Shown here: positions 1-8,735 of the stretch, one piece after another
Layout of the letters: the number at the start of each line of letters is the position of its first letter
Numbering within the stretch: the first letter of the stretch is position 1
Assembly: GCF_003428165.1 (NCBI RefSeq)
Contig: NZ_QLIQ01000024.1
Coordinates: 1-45,564 of the forward strand
From: Cysteiniphilum litorale
Lineage (GTDB): Bacteria; Pseudomonadota; Gammaproteobacteria; Francisellales; Francisellaceae
Reading direction: 5' to 3'
DNA length: 45,564 nt
Made by a program: the position numbers and the translations under genes
Notes under the pieces: generated by a model
What the model was told of the DNA's origin: nothing
Databases searched by the model: none
The model's input: only the letters and a program-made list of their open reading frames with translations

Positions 1-45
1 ATCTTTAAAGTGATTTTCAAAAGTGGTGGATATTTCCTGAGTCAT
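1..45 (-). CDS. Possible 5' end of a divergent gene (partial)
   Basis: An ATG on the minus strand at 45-43 opens a frame without stops for 15 codons to the window edge (begins MTQEISTTFENHF). An AAGGA stretch lies upstream on that strand but about 16 nt away, which is too far for a good ribosome-binding site. The fragment is too short to recognise. It may be the start of a gene divergent from thrS or chance; the call rests only on the open frame and the position. Confidence 0.2.
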   Translation of the reverse strand, partial: MTQEISTTFENHFKD

Positions 46-146
46 AGCTAATACAATAGATTCCTTTGATGACAACTTCAAAGATAAATTTAGCAAAAGT
101 CAACATATTTTAGATGGGACAGCCGTGTGAAACAAAATCACAATGC

Positions 147-152
147 TTGACA
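147..152 (+). promoter_or_regulatory. TTGACA -35-like box upstream of thrS
   Basis: A consensus TTGACA hexamer lies 98 nt upstream of the thrS start codon. No good -10 hexamer sits at 16-18 nt; the nearest A/T-rich candidates are around 172-190. The rest of the 1-250 leader holds a small hairpin (TTGCTTT / AAAGCAA, around 195-220). In E. coli thrS is controlled by a leader operator that mimics tRNA-Thr; I cannot demonstrate that structure here. Confidence 0.3.
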
Positions 153-250
153 GCTGCTAGTGTAATCCTCGAAAATACTCTACCTATAGACTTGTTGCTT
201 TGCTTAAAGTTAAAGCAAGCCTAATGAAAACAATAAATCTGGAGTGAATA

Positions 251-2182
251 ATGCCTGTAATTACTTTGCCGGACGGGTCGCAGCGTGCGTTTGAGAAACC
301 TATTTCTGTGTATAACATTGCCTTGGACATTGGTCAGGGTTTAGCAAAAGCTACCTTGGCAGGTATTGTTAATGGCAAAGAAGTAGATACGAGTTTTATC
401 GTAGAACACGATGCAACCTTGACCTTAATTACGGCAAAAGACGATAAGGGTTTAGAGATTTTACGCCATTCCTGTGCGCACTTATTAGCGCAAGCGGTCA
501 AACAGCTTTATCCTAATGCGCAGGTAACAATCGGTCCTGTGATTGAGGATGGCTTTTATTATGACTTTGCTTATGAGCGTGCATTTACACCTGAAGATTT
601 AGAAAAGATCGAAAAGCGCATGTACGAATTAGCGGTACAAGCGGAAGATGTAACACGTGTTATTAAATCACGCGATGATGCGATCACTTACTTTGAAGCT
701 ATTGGCGAGAAATATAAAGCTGAAATTATTGCTGATTTGCCGCAAGGAGAAGTATTAAGTTTATACTCACAGGGTGATTTTACTGATTTGTGTCGTGGAC
801 CACATGTGCCAAATACATCGCATCTAAAGGCTTTTAAATTAATGCGTGTGGCGGGCGCTTATTGGCGTGGAGACTCAAAGAATGAGATGTTAACGCGCAT
901 TTATGGCACTTGCTGGGCAGATAAGAAACAATTAAAAGCGTATTTAACACGCCTTGAAGAAGCTGAGAAACGCGATCACCGTAAGATTGGCAAGGCGCTT
1001 GATTTATATCATTTTCAAGAAGAATCCCCTGGTATTGCTTTTTGGCATCCAAAGGGCACTGCTATTTGGCGTGTTGTTGAGGATTATATGCGTTCATCGA
1101 ACGAAAAATATGGCTGTACTGAGATCAGAACGCCATTGATTGCTGATATCTCGATGTGGCAGAAGTCAGGACATGCCGCAAAATATGCTGAGAATATGTT
1201 TATGACGCATTCGGAAAATCGTGAATATGCGATTCGCCCAATGAATTGCCCAACTTGCGTTCAGGTTTATAATCATCATTTGCATAGCTATCGTGACTTA
1301 CCGATTCGCATGGCAGAGTTTGGTGTTGTCCACAGAAATGAGGCATCGGGTGCTTTGCACGGGTTGTTGCGTGTCAGAAGTTTCACACAAGATGATGGGC
1401 ATATTTTCTGCACAGAGGCGCAAATTGAAGCTGAAGTGGCACAAATGGTTGAGCAATGTTTTGAGGTTTATCGCGATTTTGGCTTTACTGATTTTGATGT
1501 CAAACTCGCACTTCGCCCTGAGAATCGTGTCGGTTCCGATGAGATCTGGGATAAATCAGAAAAAGCCTTAGCCGATGCACTTAGTAATCAAAAAGTGGCT
1601 TTTGATTATTTGCCTGGAGAGGGTGCATTTTATGGTCCTAAAATTGAATTTCATTTAAAAGATGCGATAGGTCGCAGTTGGCAGTGTGGTACGGTTCAGC
1701 TGGATTTATCGATGCCGATGCGCTTGGGTGCGACATTTATTGATGAAAATAGTGATAAGCAAGTGCCAGTGATGTTGCATCGCGCGATTGTTGGCTCATT
1801 GGAGCGTTTTATTGGTGTCTTGATCGAGCATTATGCGGGCAAGTTGCCAGTGTGGTTGTCACCAGTGCAGATCGTGCTCACTGGAATTAGCAACAAACAA
1901 GACCAATATCTCAAAGAAGTTGAGCAAAAATTAAGAAAACTTGGTATTCGCACACAAATTGACTTGAGAAATGAAAAAATAGGGTTTAAAATCCGCGAGC
2001 ACACTTTAGCACGAGTGCCGTTTATGGCGATTGCTGGAGAAAAAGAGCAGTCTTTGGGTCAGGTCACCGTCAGAAAACAAGATGGTAGCGATCTGGGTGC
2101 ATTAACGATTGATGCACTTGCTGAGCTTTTGTTGTCAGAAATTGAGAAAAAAGGTCGAGTAAGCCTAGAAAACCTAAATTAG
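251..2182 (+). CDS. thrS: Threonyl-tRNA synthetase
   Basis: Cytosolic class II aminoacyl-tRNA synthetase that charges tRNA-Thr. The 643 residues match the family's usual length (E. coli 642). An N-terminal TGS domain covers about residues 1-62. The editing domain follows, with the HxxxH motif at H73/H77 (HSCAH) and the DLCRGPH motif near 182. The catalytic core has the zinc cysteine C333 in MNCPTC, motif 2 around [15 protein letters not shown] and motif 3 around [13 protein letters not shown], and an anticodon-binding domain closes the protein. The GGAG at 241-244 lies 6 nt before the ATG, which fixes the start. It is the first gene of thrS-infC-rpmI-rplT, a very common bacterial order. No key residue is missing. 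Confidence 0.98.
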   Translation: MPVITLPDGSQRAFEKPISVYNIALDIGQGLAKATLAGIVNGKEVDTSFIVEHDATLTLITAKDDKGLEILRHSCAHLLAQAVKQLYPNAQVTIGPVIEDGFYYDFAYERAFTPEDLEKIEKRMYELAVQAEDVTRVIKSRDDAITYFEAIGEKYKAEIIADLPQGEVLSLYSQGDFTDLCRGPHVPNTSHLKAFKLMRVAGAYWRGDSKNEMLTRIYGTCWADKKQLKAYLTRLEEAEKRDHRKIGKALDLYHFQEESPGIAFWHPKGTAIWRVVEDYMRSSNEKYGCTEIRTPLIADISMWQKSGHAAKYAENMFMTHSENREYAIRPMNCPTCVQVYNHHLHSYRDLPIRMAEFGVVHRNEASGALHGLLRVRSFTQDDGHIFCTEAQIEAEVAQMVEQCFEVYRDFGFTDFDVKLALRPENRVGSDEIWDKSEKALADALSNQKVAFDYLPGEGAFYGPKIEFHLKDAIGRSWQCGTVQLDLSMPMRLGATFIDENSDKQVPVMLHRAIVGSLERFIGVLIEHYAGKLPVWLSPVQIVLTGISNKQDQYLKEVEQKLRKLGIRTQIDLRNEKIGFKIREHTLARVPFMAIAGEKEQSLGQVTVRKQDGSDLGALTIDALAELLLSEIEKKGRVSLENLN

Positions 2183-2193
2183 GAGTTTGAGTT

Positions 2194-2715
2194 ATTAACA
2201 AAGCAGACCAGAAAGCGCCGATTAATGAAAATATTAAGGCGAAAGAAGTTCGTTTAATCGGACCGGAAGGAGAGCAAATTGGCGTTGTGTCGTTAAGACA
2301 AGCGTTAACACAGGCAGAAGAACATGGTATGGATTTGGTGGAAATCTCCTCACAGGCAGAGCCGCCAGTGTGCCGTATCATGGATTATGGCAAATTCTTG
2401 TTTGAGCAAGGCAAGAAAAAAGCCGCTGCAAAAAAGAAGCAAAAGCAGATGCAGGTCAAGGAAATTAAAATCCGTCCTGGAACTGATGTTGGGGACTATC
2501 AGGTAAAACTACGCAACCTGATAAAGTTTCTAGAAAGTGGCGATAAAGTCAAGATCACAGTTCGTTTTAGAGGTCGTGAGATGGCGCATCAAGAGTTGGG
2601 TGTTGATATGCTTAAACGCTTGGAAGCTGACTTAGACGAATACGGCGTGGTTGAGCACCGACCGAAAATGGAAGGTCGCCAAATGGTTATGGTCTTAGGA
2701 CCTAAGAAAAAATAA
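2194..2715 (+). CDS. infC: Translation initiation factor IF-3, AUU start
   Basis: IF-3 binds the 30S subunit, blocks 50S joining and proofreads the start codon and initiator tRNA. From the ATT at 2194 the frame gives 173 residues (E. coli 180). It includes the N-terminal segment [20 protein letters not shown], which every IF-3 has and which a GTG start at 2287 would remove. AGGAG at 2181-2185 sits 8 nt before the ATT and overlaps the thrS stop. Conserved [12 protein letters not shown] and [11 protein letters not shown] segments and the C-terminal [14 protein letters not shown] are present. An AUU start is the established autoregulatory device of infC, because IF-3 discriminates against its own non-canonical start codon. 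That regulation is known for the family; here the codon and spacing are what is seen. Confidence 0.96.
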   Translation: MNKADQKAPINENIKAKEVRLIGPEGEQIGVVSLRQALTQAEEHGMDLVEISSQAEPPVCRIMDYGKFLFEQGKKKAAAKKKQKQMQVKEIKIRPGTDVGDYQVKLRNLIKFLESGDKVKITVRFRGREMAHQELGVDMLKRLEADLDEYGVVEHRPKMEGRQMVMVLGPKKK

Positions 2716-2773
2716 TCGCATGTCAGGTGTGAGCTTGAACATGTCATAAAAATGGTAAAATGCGGAGTATATT

Positions 2774-2971
2774 ATGCCAAAAATAAAAACAAACCGAGGT
2801 GCTGCTAAGCGCTTTAAAAGAACTGGTAAGGGTGGTTTTAAGCATCGTTCAGCGAACCGCGCTCACATTAACACGAAGATGACAACTAAGCGTAAGCGTC
2901 ATTTGCGTGGTATGTCTCAAGTTGCTAAAGCAGACGTACCAAGTTTGAATCAACAAATGCCATATGCATAA
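2774..2971 (+). CDS. rpmI: 50S ribosomal protein L35
   Basis: Small basic ribosomal protein of the large subunit, 65 residues (the normal length). It begins [20 protein letters not shown], the typical L35 start. GGAG lies 8 nt upstream of the ATG (TGCGGAGTATATT). It lies 58 nt after infC and 35 nt before rplT in the conserved infC-rpmI-rplT order. In other bacteria L20 represses this operon by binding a leader structure near rpmI. A weak CATGT/ACATG pairing is visible in the 2716-2773 spacer, but I cannot show the L20 site. Confidence 0.97.
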   Translation: MPKIKTNRGAAKRFKRTGKGGFKHRSANRAHINTKMTTKRKRHLRGMSQVAKADVPSLNQQMPYA

Positions 2972-3006
2972 GTGTTAATAACAAATTTTTTAAAGTGGAG
3001 TAGATT

Positions 3007-3366
3007 ATGCCTAGAGTAAAAAGAGGCGTGGAAGCACGTCGTCGTCATAAGAAGATTTTAAAACAAGCTAAAGGCTATTATGGTGCGCGCTCGCGTGTAT
3101 ACCGTGTTGCTAAGCAAGCGGTTATCAAAGCGGGTCAGTATGCGTATCGTGACCGTAAGCAGAGAAAAAGACAGTTCAGAGCGCTTTGGATTGTGCGTAT
3201 CAATGCCGCAGCGCGTCAGCACGATTTAAGCTATAGCCTATTTATCAACGGCTTGAAAAAAGCGAATATCGAGCTTGATCGTAAAGTATTGGCTGAATTA
3301 GCAGTATTCAACAAAGATGCATTTGCGCAATTAGTTGAAAAAGCAAAATCAGCACTAGCAGCTTAA
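3007..3366 (+). CDS. rplT: 50S ribosomal protein L20
   Basis: Early-assembly 23S rRNA-binding protein and, in other bacteria, the translational repressor of the rpmI-rplT mRNA. The 119 residues match the family length (E. coli 118). The very basic N-terminal tail [19 protein letters not shown] and the [16 protein letters not shown] segment are diagnostic. GTGGAGTAG provides the ribosome-binding site before the ATG. It is the last gene of the operon and is followed 23 nt later by an intrinsic terminator. Confidence 0.98.
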   Translation: MPRVKRGVEARRRHKKILKQAKGYYGARSRVYRVAKQAVIKAGQYAYRDRKQRKRQFRALWIVRINAAARQHDLSYSLFINGLKKANIELDRKVLAELAVFNKDAFAQLVEKAKSALAA

Positions 3367-3389
3367 TAGTAAGCGCGAGTTGAATTAAA

Positions 3390-3420
3390 GGGTGTACTGG
3401 AAACAGTGCACCCTTTTTTT
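3390..3420 (+). terminator. Intrinsic terminator of the thrS-rplT operon
   Basis: Stem GGGTGTACTG (3390-3399), GAAA tetraloop, then CAGTGCACCC (3404-3413). This makes ten pairs with one G-U wobble, followed directly by seven T residues. It sits 23 nt after the rplT stop and is a textbook rho-independent terminator. Confidence 0.93.
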
Positions 3421-3481
3421 ATGCTTAATATTTAAAAATCTAAAATCGTATGATTTTGTGTTTGTTCATTTGGCGTTAATC

Positions 3482-3510
3482 TTGTCATGGTAACTGCTGT
3501 TAACATAAAC
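3482..3510 (+). promoter_or_regulatory. Candidate promoter for the APC transporter gene
   Basis: TTGTCA at 3482-3487 is followed after 16-17 nt by CATAAA/ATAAAC (about 3504-3510). The -35 matches 5 of 6 consensus bases and the -10 is weak. It lies between the rplT terminator and the transporter, where an independent promoter is expected. Confidence 0.35.
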
Positions 3511-3594
3511 TTACTTTGATAGTTAATCATGATGTGGTATTTATTTTGACTACTAATGAATGAAGAATATAGAAATTTGGGAGTAATGCTTAAA

Positions 3595-4923
3595 ATGCAG
3601 GACAATGTGAAAGTTATAAAAAATCAATATATGAGCTTTTGGATGTTGGTGGCGCTAGTTTCTGGCAATATGGTTGGCTCGGGGATATTTTTATTGCCAT
3701 CAGGTTTGGCAAAGTTTGGTTCAATTAGTATTTTGGCGTGGATTTTCACGGCCATTGGTTCGGTGTTATTAGCACTTGTTTTTTGCAGCTTCAGTCGTTT
3801 GGTGCCCAAGGTTGATGGCGGACCATATACGTATGTGCGTGTTGGAATGGGTAACTTTCTTGGCTTTCAAAGCGGTTTTGGCTATTGGGTATCATTATGG
3901 GTAGGAAACTGCGCAATCTCTTTGGCAATGGTCGGGTATTTGAGTTTCTTTTTCCCGATTTTGTCAGATAAATTAATGACTGCGATTGCTGCGATTGGCA
4001 TTATTTGGATTATTACTTTCTTTAATATGTTTGGTGCGCGCACAGTCGGATGGCTGCAGTTGCTATCAATGATTGGTAAAACGATTCCGTTGCTTTTTAT
4101 CATTTTTGCTGGAGTTTGGTATATTCATCCAGAGTACTATTTAGACTTTAATCGCACCGATAGCTCAAGCTTAAGTGCACTAAGTGCTGCTGCTTCATTG
4201 ACCCTTTGGGCGTTTATTGGTTTGGAGTCTGCCGCAGTGACGGCAAGCAAAGTGAAAAACCCACAAAAAAACATTCCATTGGCGACATTAACCGGTACGT
4301 TGATTGCAGCCTTTATCTATATCGCGAGTTCAACAGTAATTATGGGCATGGTACCCGCGGCGGAGCTTGCAAACTCTAATGCGCCATTTGCCTTAGCAGC
4401 AACAGAAATTATTGGTCAGGCTGGTGGTATCTTTATTGCCATCGCTGCAGTGATTGCGTGCTTAGGCACACTTAATGGTTGGATTATGGTAACGGCAGTG
4501 GTCTCAAAATCAATTGCTCAAACTAATCTCTTTCCTAAAATATTTGCCAAAGAAAATCGCTATGGTGCACCGAGTTTTAGCCTAATTTTATCAGGCGTGC
4601 TCATGACGATATTATTGTTATTGACGATGTCAAAAGCTTTAGTTGAGCAGTTTGAGTTGATCATTCTTATGGCAGTTTTAACGGCATTAGTACCTTACTT
4701 TTACACGACGATATCGAATATTTTAGTGATTAAACAGCAAGATAAAAACAGCCCATTCTGGCAAATGTCGATTATTGTTGCAGTATTGGCGTGCGCTTAT
4801 TCATTCTGGACAATATTAGGTTCAGGGCAGGAAGTTGTCTACTATGGCATGATTCTGTTCTTTCTGGGTACACCCATTTATGCGATTGCAGAGTGGGTTA
4901 ACTTACAAAGAAAAGGTCAGTAG
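3595..4923 (+). CDS. APC-family amino-acid transporter (AdiC/PotE-like)
   Basis: Inner-membrane amino acid/polyamine/organocation (APC) permease with about 12 hydrophobic segments. The first helix carries VSGNMVGSGIFLLPSG, the family's substrate-backbone-binding loop. The helix-6 region reads WAFIGLESAAV, like the gating segment of the arginine:agmatine antiporter AdiC, and CLGTLNGW matches AdiC's Trp293 region. Exact substrate is unknown, and no amino-acid decarboxylase lies nearby, so an acid-resistance role is not supported. Start choice: an ATG at 3556 has no Shine-Dalgarno site, while GGGAG at 3579-3583 is 11 nt before the ATG at 3595. I therefore prefer 3595 (442 residues); 3556 remains possible. 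It lies alone between a terminator and the rlmN promoter. Confidence 0.85.
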   Translation: MQDNVKVIKNQYMSFWMLVALVSGNMVGSGIFLLPSGLAKFGSISILAWIFTAIGSVLLALVFCSFSRLVPKVDGGPYTYVRVGMGNFLGFQSGFGYWVSLWVGNCAISLAMVGYLSFFFPILSDKLMTAIAAIGIIWIITFFNMFGARTVGWLQLLSMIGKTIPLLFIIFAGVWYIHPEYYLDFNRTDSSSLSALSAAASLTLWAFIGLESAAVTASKVKNPQKNIPLATLTGTLIAAFIYIASSTVIMGMVPAAELANSNAPFALAATEIIGQAGGIFIAIAAVIACLGTLNGWIMVTAVVSKSIAQTNLFPKIFAKENRYGAPSFSLILSGVLMTILLLLTMSKALVEQFELIILMAVLTALVPYFYTTISNILVIKQQDKNSPFWQMSIIVAVLACAYSFWTILGSGQEVVYYGMILFFLGTPIYAIAEWVNLQRKGQ

Positions 4924-4937
4924 ATCTCACAAACTTA

Positions 4938-4965
4938 TTGAACGCAAAATAATCATCTGTATAAT
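4938..4965 (+). promoter_or_regulatory. Strong sigma70-type promoter for rlmN
   Basis: TTGAAC (4938-4943), a 16-nt spacer, then a perfect TATAAT (4960-4965). The predicted RNA start near 4972 gives an rlmN leader of about 98 nt that contains the hairpin at 4984-5043. The promoter lies just after the transporter stop codon and probably drives rlmN-pilF and perhaps the genes beyond. Confidence 0.7.
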
Positions 4966-4983
4966 GCCCTATGCAATCATATC

Positions 4984-5043
4984 ATTGATTAATTGACGTT
5001 ACGCATTTTAGAAAAAGTGCGTAACTTTGGTGATTCAATCAAT
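4984..5043 (+). repeat. Hairpin in the rlmN leader, related to the 33167-33332 element ends
   Basis: The core at 4998-5025 pairs GTTACGCA with the reverse-complementary TGCGTAAC side (GTGCGTAAC, one wobble) and extends through T/A pairs around a small loop. Outer arms ATTGATT (4984-4990) and AATCAAT (5037-5043) can also pair. The segment 5009-5024 (TAGAAAAAGTGCGTAA) is identical to 33317-33332, and 4998-5016 matches 33167-33185 at 17 of 19 positions. It therefore looks like the two ends of the later element joined without its interior. There is no T tract, so it is not an obvious terminator. Confidence 0.65.
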
Positions 5044-5069
5044 AGAATAAAACGACATAGAGTATATAG

Positions 5070-6194
5070 ATGCAAGACACGGCAATTGAAAAAGTAGTAA
5101 CAAAAACAAACCTAATGAATTTCTGTCAAAAAGACTTACAAGCGTATTTTGCAAGTATTGATGAGAAACCATTTCGTGCTAAACAGGTGTTTAAGTGGAT
5201 TCATCAAAAAGGTATCACATCTTTTGATGACATGAGTGATTTAAGTAAAGCCTTGCGCCAGAAGCTGATGGATGTGGCTGAAGTGGTCGCTCCTAAAGTG
5301 GTATTAGATAAGCCATCAAATGATGGCACGCATAAATGGTTGATTGATGTGGGTGGTAATCTGGTTGAAACCGTTTATATTCCAGAAGGTTCGCGTGGAA
5401 CCTTATGTGTTTCTTCACAAGTAGGTTGCACGTTGAACTGTAGTTTCTGCTCAACGGGCAAGCAGGGGTTTAATCGCAATTTAACCGTGGCTGAAATTAT
5501 CGGTCAAGTATGGACAGCAGTGCGTGCATTATCCAAGCAACAAGGCGAGCACGATCGACACGTGACCAATGTGGTGATGATGGGCATGGGCGAGCCATTG
5601 ATGAACTTTGATGCTGTGGTCAGTGCGATGGATATTATGATGGATGATCTAGCTTATGGCTTGTCAAAGCGTCGTGTAACACTAAGCACATCGGGTGTTG
5701 TACCACGCATTTATGATCTACTTGAGCAATCAGATGTCTCATTAGCCGTATCACTACACGCGCCTAATGATGCGCTTCGCAATGAGCTGGTGCCGATTAA
5801 TAAGAAATATAATATTGATGAGCTAATGGCAGCATGTAAGCTTTACGCGCAACGTGGTCCACATAAAGAAATCACCTTTGAGTACACGCTAATGGAGCAT
5901 GTTAACGACGAGCTTGAGCATGCAAAAGAGCTAGTAACACTATTGAAGTCAAAACAGGTTCCGGCTAAGATCAACCTTATACCATTTAACCCATACCCTG
6001 GTACGCCATATAAGAAGCCTAGCAATAACCGAACACATCGCTTTCAGCAGTATTTGATGGAAGCAGGTTTCGTGGCAACGATTAGAAAAACCAGAGGTGA
6101 TGATATTGACGCGGCATGCGGCCAACTTGCAGGTAAAGTGCAGGATAAAACCAAGCGTCAGGCGCGATATCAACGTAGCTTAAGTGAGGCATAA
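5070..6194 (+). CDS. rlmN: Dual-specificity 23S rRNA/tRNA adenine C2-methyltransferase
   Basis: Radical-SAM enzyme that makes m2A2503 in 23S rRNA and m2A37 in some tRNAs. It has 374 residues (E. coli 384). The [4Fe-4S]/SAM motif CxxxCxxC is C120, C124, C127 in [20 protein letters not shown]. The C-terminal methyl-carrying cysteine is C350 in [18 protein letters not shown] segment that binds SAM is also present. The ribosome-binding site is weak (GAG about 10 nt upstream). Its TAA overlaps the pilF ATG by one base, matching the widespread rlmN-pilF order. Confidence 0.97.
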   Translation: MQDTAIEKVVTKTNLMNFCQKDLQAYFASIDEKPFRAKQVFKWIHQKGITSFDDMSDLSKALRQKLMDVAEVVAPKVVLDKPSNDGTHKWLIDVGGNLVETVYIPEGSRGTLCVSSQVGCTLNCSFCSTGKQGFNRNLTVAEIIGQVWTAVRALSKQQGEHDRHVTNVVMMGMGEPLMNFDAVVSAMDIMMDDLAYGLSKRRVTLSTSGVVPRIYDLLEQSDVSLAVSLHAPNDALRNELVPINKKYNIDELMAACKLYAQRGPHKEITFEYTLMEHVNDELEHAKELVTLLKSKQVPAKINLIPFNPYPGTPYKKPSNNRTHRFQQYLMEAGFVATIRKTRGDDIDAACGQLAGKVQDKTKRQARYQRSLSEA

Positions 6195-6946
6195 TGCTAA
6201 AAACAAGGAATCCATTGGTCAAGGCAGGACTTTTTATATCGATTGTAATGGTTGCAGGCTGTGCTAGCAATTCCAAACAATTACCAGATATCCCCGAGGC
6301 ACCTACTGTTGATTACGCTAAAGCGGCAAAGATTAATGCTGAATTAGCCGTTGTTTACGCGCAGCGTGAGATGCTGGATCGTGCCAAAGAGAAGCTCTTA
6401 AAAGCCAAGTCACAAGATGCTAATGTGCCAACAATCTATTATGCTGAAGGCTTATATTATCAAAATCTAGGCATGCCAGATCTTGCTGAGGGCTCTTATG
6501 AAAAAGCCTTACGTATGGCACCAGATGATTTCCAAGCCTATAATTTTTATGCCCAATTTTTATGTATGGATAAGCATAAATATCAACAAGCCAATAACTT
6601 ATTTCAGCGCTCAATTGTCCTGCCAAAAAATATTAATTTAGCTGAGACTTTTACCCTTTATGGGCGTTGCCTGTTAGAGCAGGGTAATAGTAAACAAGCT
6701 AAGCGCTATTTTGAGAAAGCGATAGATCAAGGTGCTGGAAGCACTTTGTCTTATTGGGAGCTTGCGCAACTTGAGTATCATGAAAGAGACTATAAAGATG
6801 CGCTTAGTATGGTCAATCGTTATATTGAACTAGCGGGTAAAACACAAGAGAATATCAAGCTTAAGATGGATATATTACAAGCCTTAGGTAATTACAATGA
6901 AGCGGCAACTTTGCGCTTGCAGCTGAGCTCAAAATTGTACGAGTAA
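6194..6946 (+). CDS. pilF: Type IV pilus biogenesis lipoprotein PilF/PilW
   Basis: Outer-membrane lipoprotein that, in other bacteria, assists assembly of the PilQ secretin for type IV pili. It has 250 residues. A lipoprotein signal peptide ends in the lipobox VAGC, with the lipidated cysteine at C23. Tetratricopeptide repeats follow from about residue 45 to 240 (for example YYAEGLYYQNLGMPDLAEGS and YGRCLLEQGNSKQAKRYFEK). The start overlaps the rlmN stop (TAATG), so the two are probably translationally coupled. No other pilus gene is in the window. Confidence 0.93.
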   Translation: MLKTRNPLVKAGLFISIVMVAGCASNSKQLPDIPEAPTVDYAKAAKINAELAVVYAQREMLDRAKEKLLKAKSQDANVPTIYYAEGLYYQNLGMPDLAEGSYEKALRMAPDDFQAYNFYAQFLCMDKHKYQQANNLFQRSIVLPKNINLAETFTLYGRCLLEQGNSKQAKRYFEKAIDQGAGSTLSYWELAQLEYHERDYKDALSMVNRYIELAGKTQENIKLKMDILQALGNYNEAATLRLQLSSKLYE

Positions 6947-6955
6947 GGTATCTAG

Positions 6956-8707
6956 ATGATTCTATCGATGACCAAACGCTTGTTTAGAACCAATCGCAGG
7001 CTGTGTGTTTATCATAATGAGATTGATCATAAACGCAAGACTTTACTTTTTTTGCATGGTATTACCGGAAGTGCGATTAACTGGCAGGCGCAATTTAGGA
7101 AGTTCTCACCTGAGTATAATATCGTGGCTTATGACCTATATGGTCATGGGCAAAGTGGTCGCCCTAAAAAAGTCATTGAATGCTCAATGGTGCAAAGTGT
7201 GCTTGATGCACAAAGCGTGATTGAATATTTCAAACTTGAAAATATCACGATTATTGCTTATGGCTATAGCGCATTGATTAGCTTGCTGTTATGTGAAAAA
7301 TATCCGAAATTGATTCAAAAACAATTGTTAATTAATCCGATCCCTTATGAGCAATTAACCGATGTGCCGTGGTATTTACAGTGGCCATTTTCATGGGGCT
7401 ATCGTTTTTTTCGTTTAAATGAAGCACAAGTGGAATCGCAAGGCAATAATAGTGCCAGTTTGCCACGGTTATGGGTAATTAGAGCATATTACCAAGCATT
7501 ATTAAGCTTGCCTGCTTTGGATATACACCCAAGTAAGTTACGCATTAAAACTATGGTGTTGCGTTCAGTAAAATATCTGCCAGCTAAGCGTGAGCGGGTT
7601 GATAACTTCTACAAGGTCTTTTATCGCGCACGTGTTAAACCGCTTGAAAGTATTTCACCTTTTCCAATGCGACAATCGAGAACACGGGTTAATCACTTTT
7701 TAAGTCAGACGATTGATGAGTTAAATATTCATGCCTTTCGCAATTTGGTTTTTGAAGGCGCAGGTGTCAGAGGGATTGCTTATAGTGGTGCGATTACTGC
7801 ACTTGAATCATTGGGTGTTTTGAAAAATATTCATCGCTTTGCAGGCACTTCAGCCGGTGCGATTTATGCAATTTTGTTGGCAGTTGGCTTTAATGCCAAA
7901 GATGTTGAAGAAATTGTAAGTCAATTAGATTATCGATTATTTATGGATGCTAGTCGCAACTTTATCAGTAATTCTACACGTTTAATTACTGATTTTGGCT
8001 GGTATAAAGGAGACTTCTTTATCAGTCATATGGCTGAGCTTATTGCGCGTAAACTTGGCGATGGTTATATCGATTTTGCGACAATGAAAAAACTAACCGG
8101 TAATGATTTATATATTATTGGCACTAACCTTACCAAAGAGTGTGCGGAGGTTTATAGTGCTGAGACAACGCCAACGATGCAAGTGGTCGAAGCCCTTAGG
8201 ATCTCGACGTGTATTCCGATGCTATTTCGTGCGGTTAAACGTAAAGATGGCAAAGAAGAAAATATTTTGGTTGATGGCGGGTTGATTTGGAACTGCCCAT
8301 TAGAGTTATTTGATGATAAAAAGTATATGCACAATACGCTTAATGCCTTGTATGATGGTGTGTCAAATGATGAAGTGTTTAATACCGAAACCTTGGGCTT
8401 TCGTCTAGATCCTAAGGAAGACCCCTTAAAGCAAATGCGCAAAGGTTCACAAGGGTTTCATAAGATAGGGCATATTTTTGAGTTCACCCGAGAGTTTATG
8501 AAGTTCTATTCATTAGCTTCACTTAAGCGACACTTAGAGCCAAGCAATTGGAATCGTGTTGTTTTCGTTGATACCTTGGATATTATGGGCACGGATTTTG
8601 AGATCAGCCAAGAGGAAATCTATCAATTAATTGAGCAAGGAAAAACAGGTGTATATGAACACTTTTCTTGGCGAATGAGTGAAAATGGGGTAAAGTTCCC
8701 GCAGTAA
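6956..8707 (+). CDS. Alpha/beta-hydrolase fused to a patatin-like phospholipase
   Basis: Two lipolytic-type modules in one 583-residue polypeptide. Residues about 28-250 resemble an alpha/beta hydrolase: HG oxyanion region at 34-35 (LFLHGITGSAINW), YDLYGHGQSG at 59-68 and a nucleophile elbow AYGYSAL with Ser105. The glycine normally two after the serine is Leu, and the Asp/His of the triad are not obvious; H in RVNHFL is a candidate. Residues about 264-583 are patatin-like: the glycine-rich GAGVRG at 268-273 (usually GGGxRG), GTSAG with nucleophile Ser299, and VDGG with catalytic Asp440. No signal peptide is seen. AAGG lies 7 nt before the ATG, and pilF ends 9 nt upstream. The likely activity is lipid-ester hydrolysis; the substrate is unknown. 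Confidence 0.88.
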   Translation: MILSMTKRLFRTNRRLCVYHNEIDHKRKTLLFLHGITGSAINWQAQFRKFSPEYNIVAYDLYGHGQSGRPKKVIECSMVQSVLDAQSVIEYFKLENITIIAYGYSALISLLLCEKYPKLIQKQLLINPIPYEQLTDVPWYLQWPFSWGYRFFRLNEAQVESQGNNSASLPRLWVIRAYYQALLSLPALDIHPSKLRIKTMVLRSVKYLPAKRERVDNFYKVFYRARVKPLESISPFPMRQSRTRVNHFLSQTIDELNIHAFRNLVFEGAGVRGIAYSGAITALESLGVLKNIHRFAGTSAGAIYAILLAVGFNAKDVEEIVSQLDYRLFMDASRNFISNSTRLITDFGWYKGDFFISHMAELIARKLGDGYIDFATMKKLTGNDLYIIGTNLTKECAEVYSAETTPTMQVVEALRISTCIPMLFRAVKRKDGKEENILVDGGLIWNCPLELFDDKKYMHNTLNALYDGVSNDEVFNTETLGFRLDPKEDPLKQMRKGSQGFHKIGHIFEFTREFMKFYSLASLKRHLEPSNWNRVVFVDTLDIMGTDFEISQEEIYQLIEQGKTGVYEHFSWRMSENGVKFPQ

Positions 8708-8735
8708 TTGAATTTATTCTACGAAGTACATAAAA

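Noticed and set aside
3556-3594. APC transporter start at 3556
   Set aside because: No Shine-Dalgarno site before it, whereas GGGAG is well placed for the ATG at 3595; kept only as an alternative.
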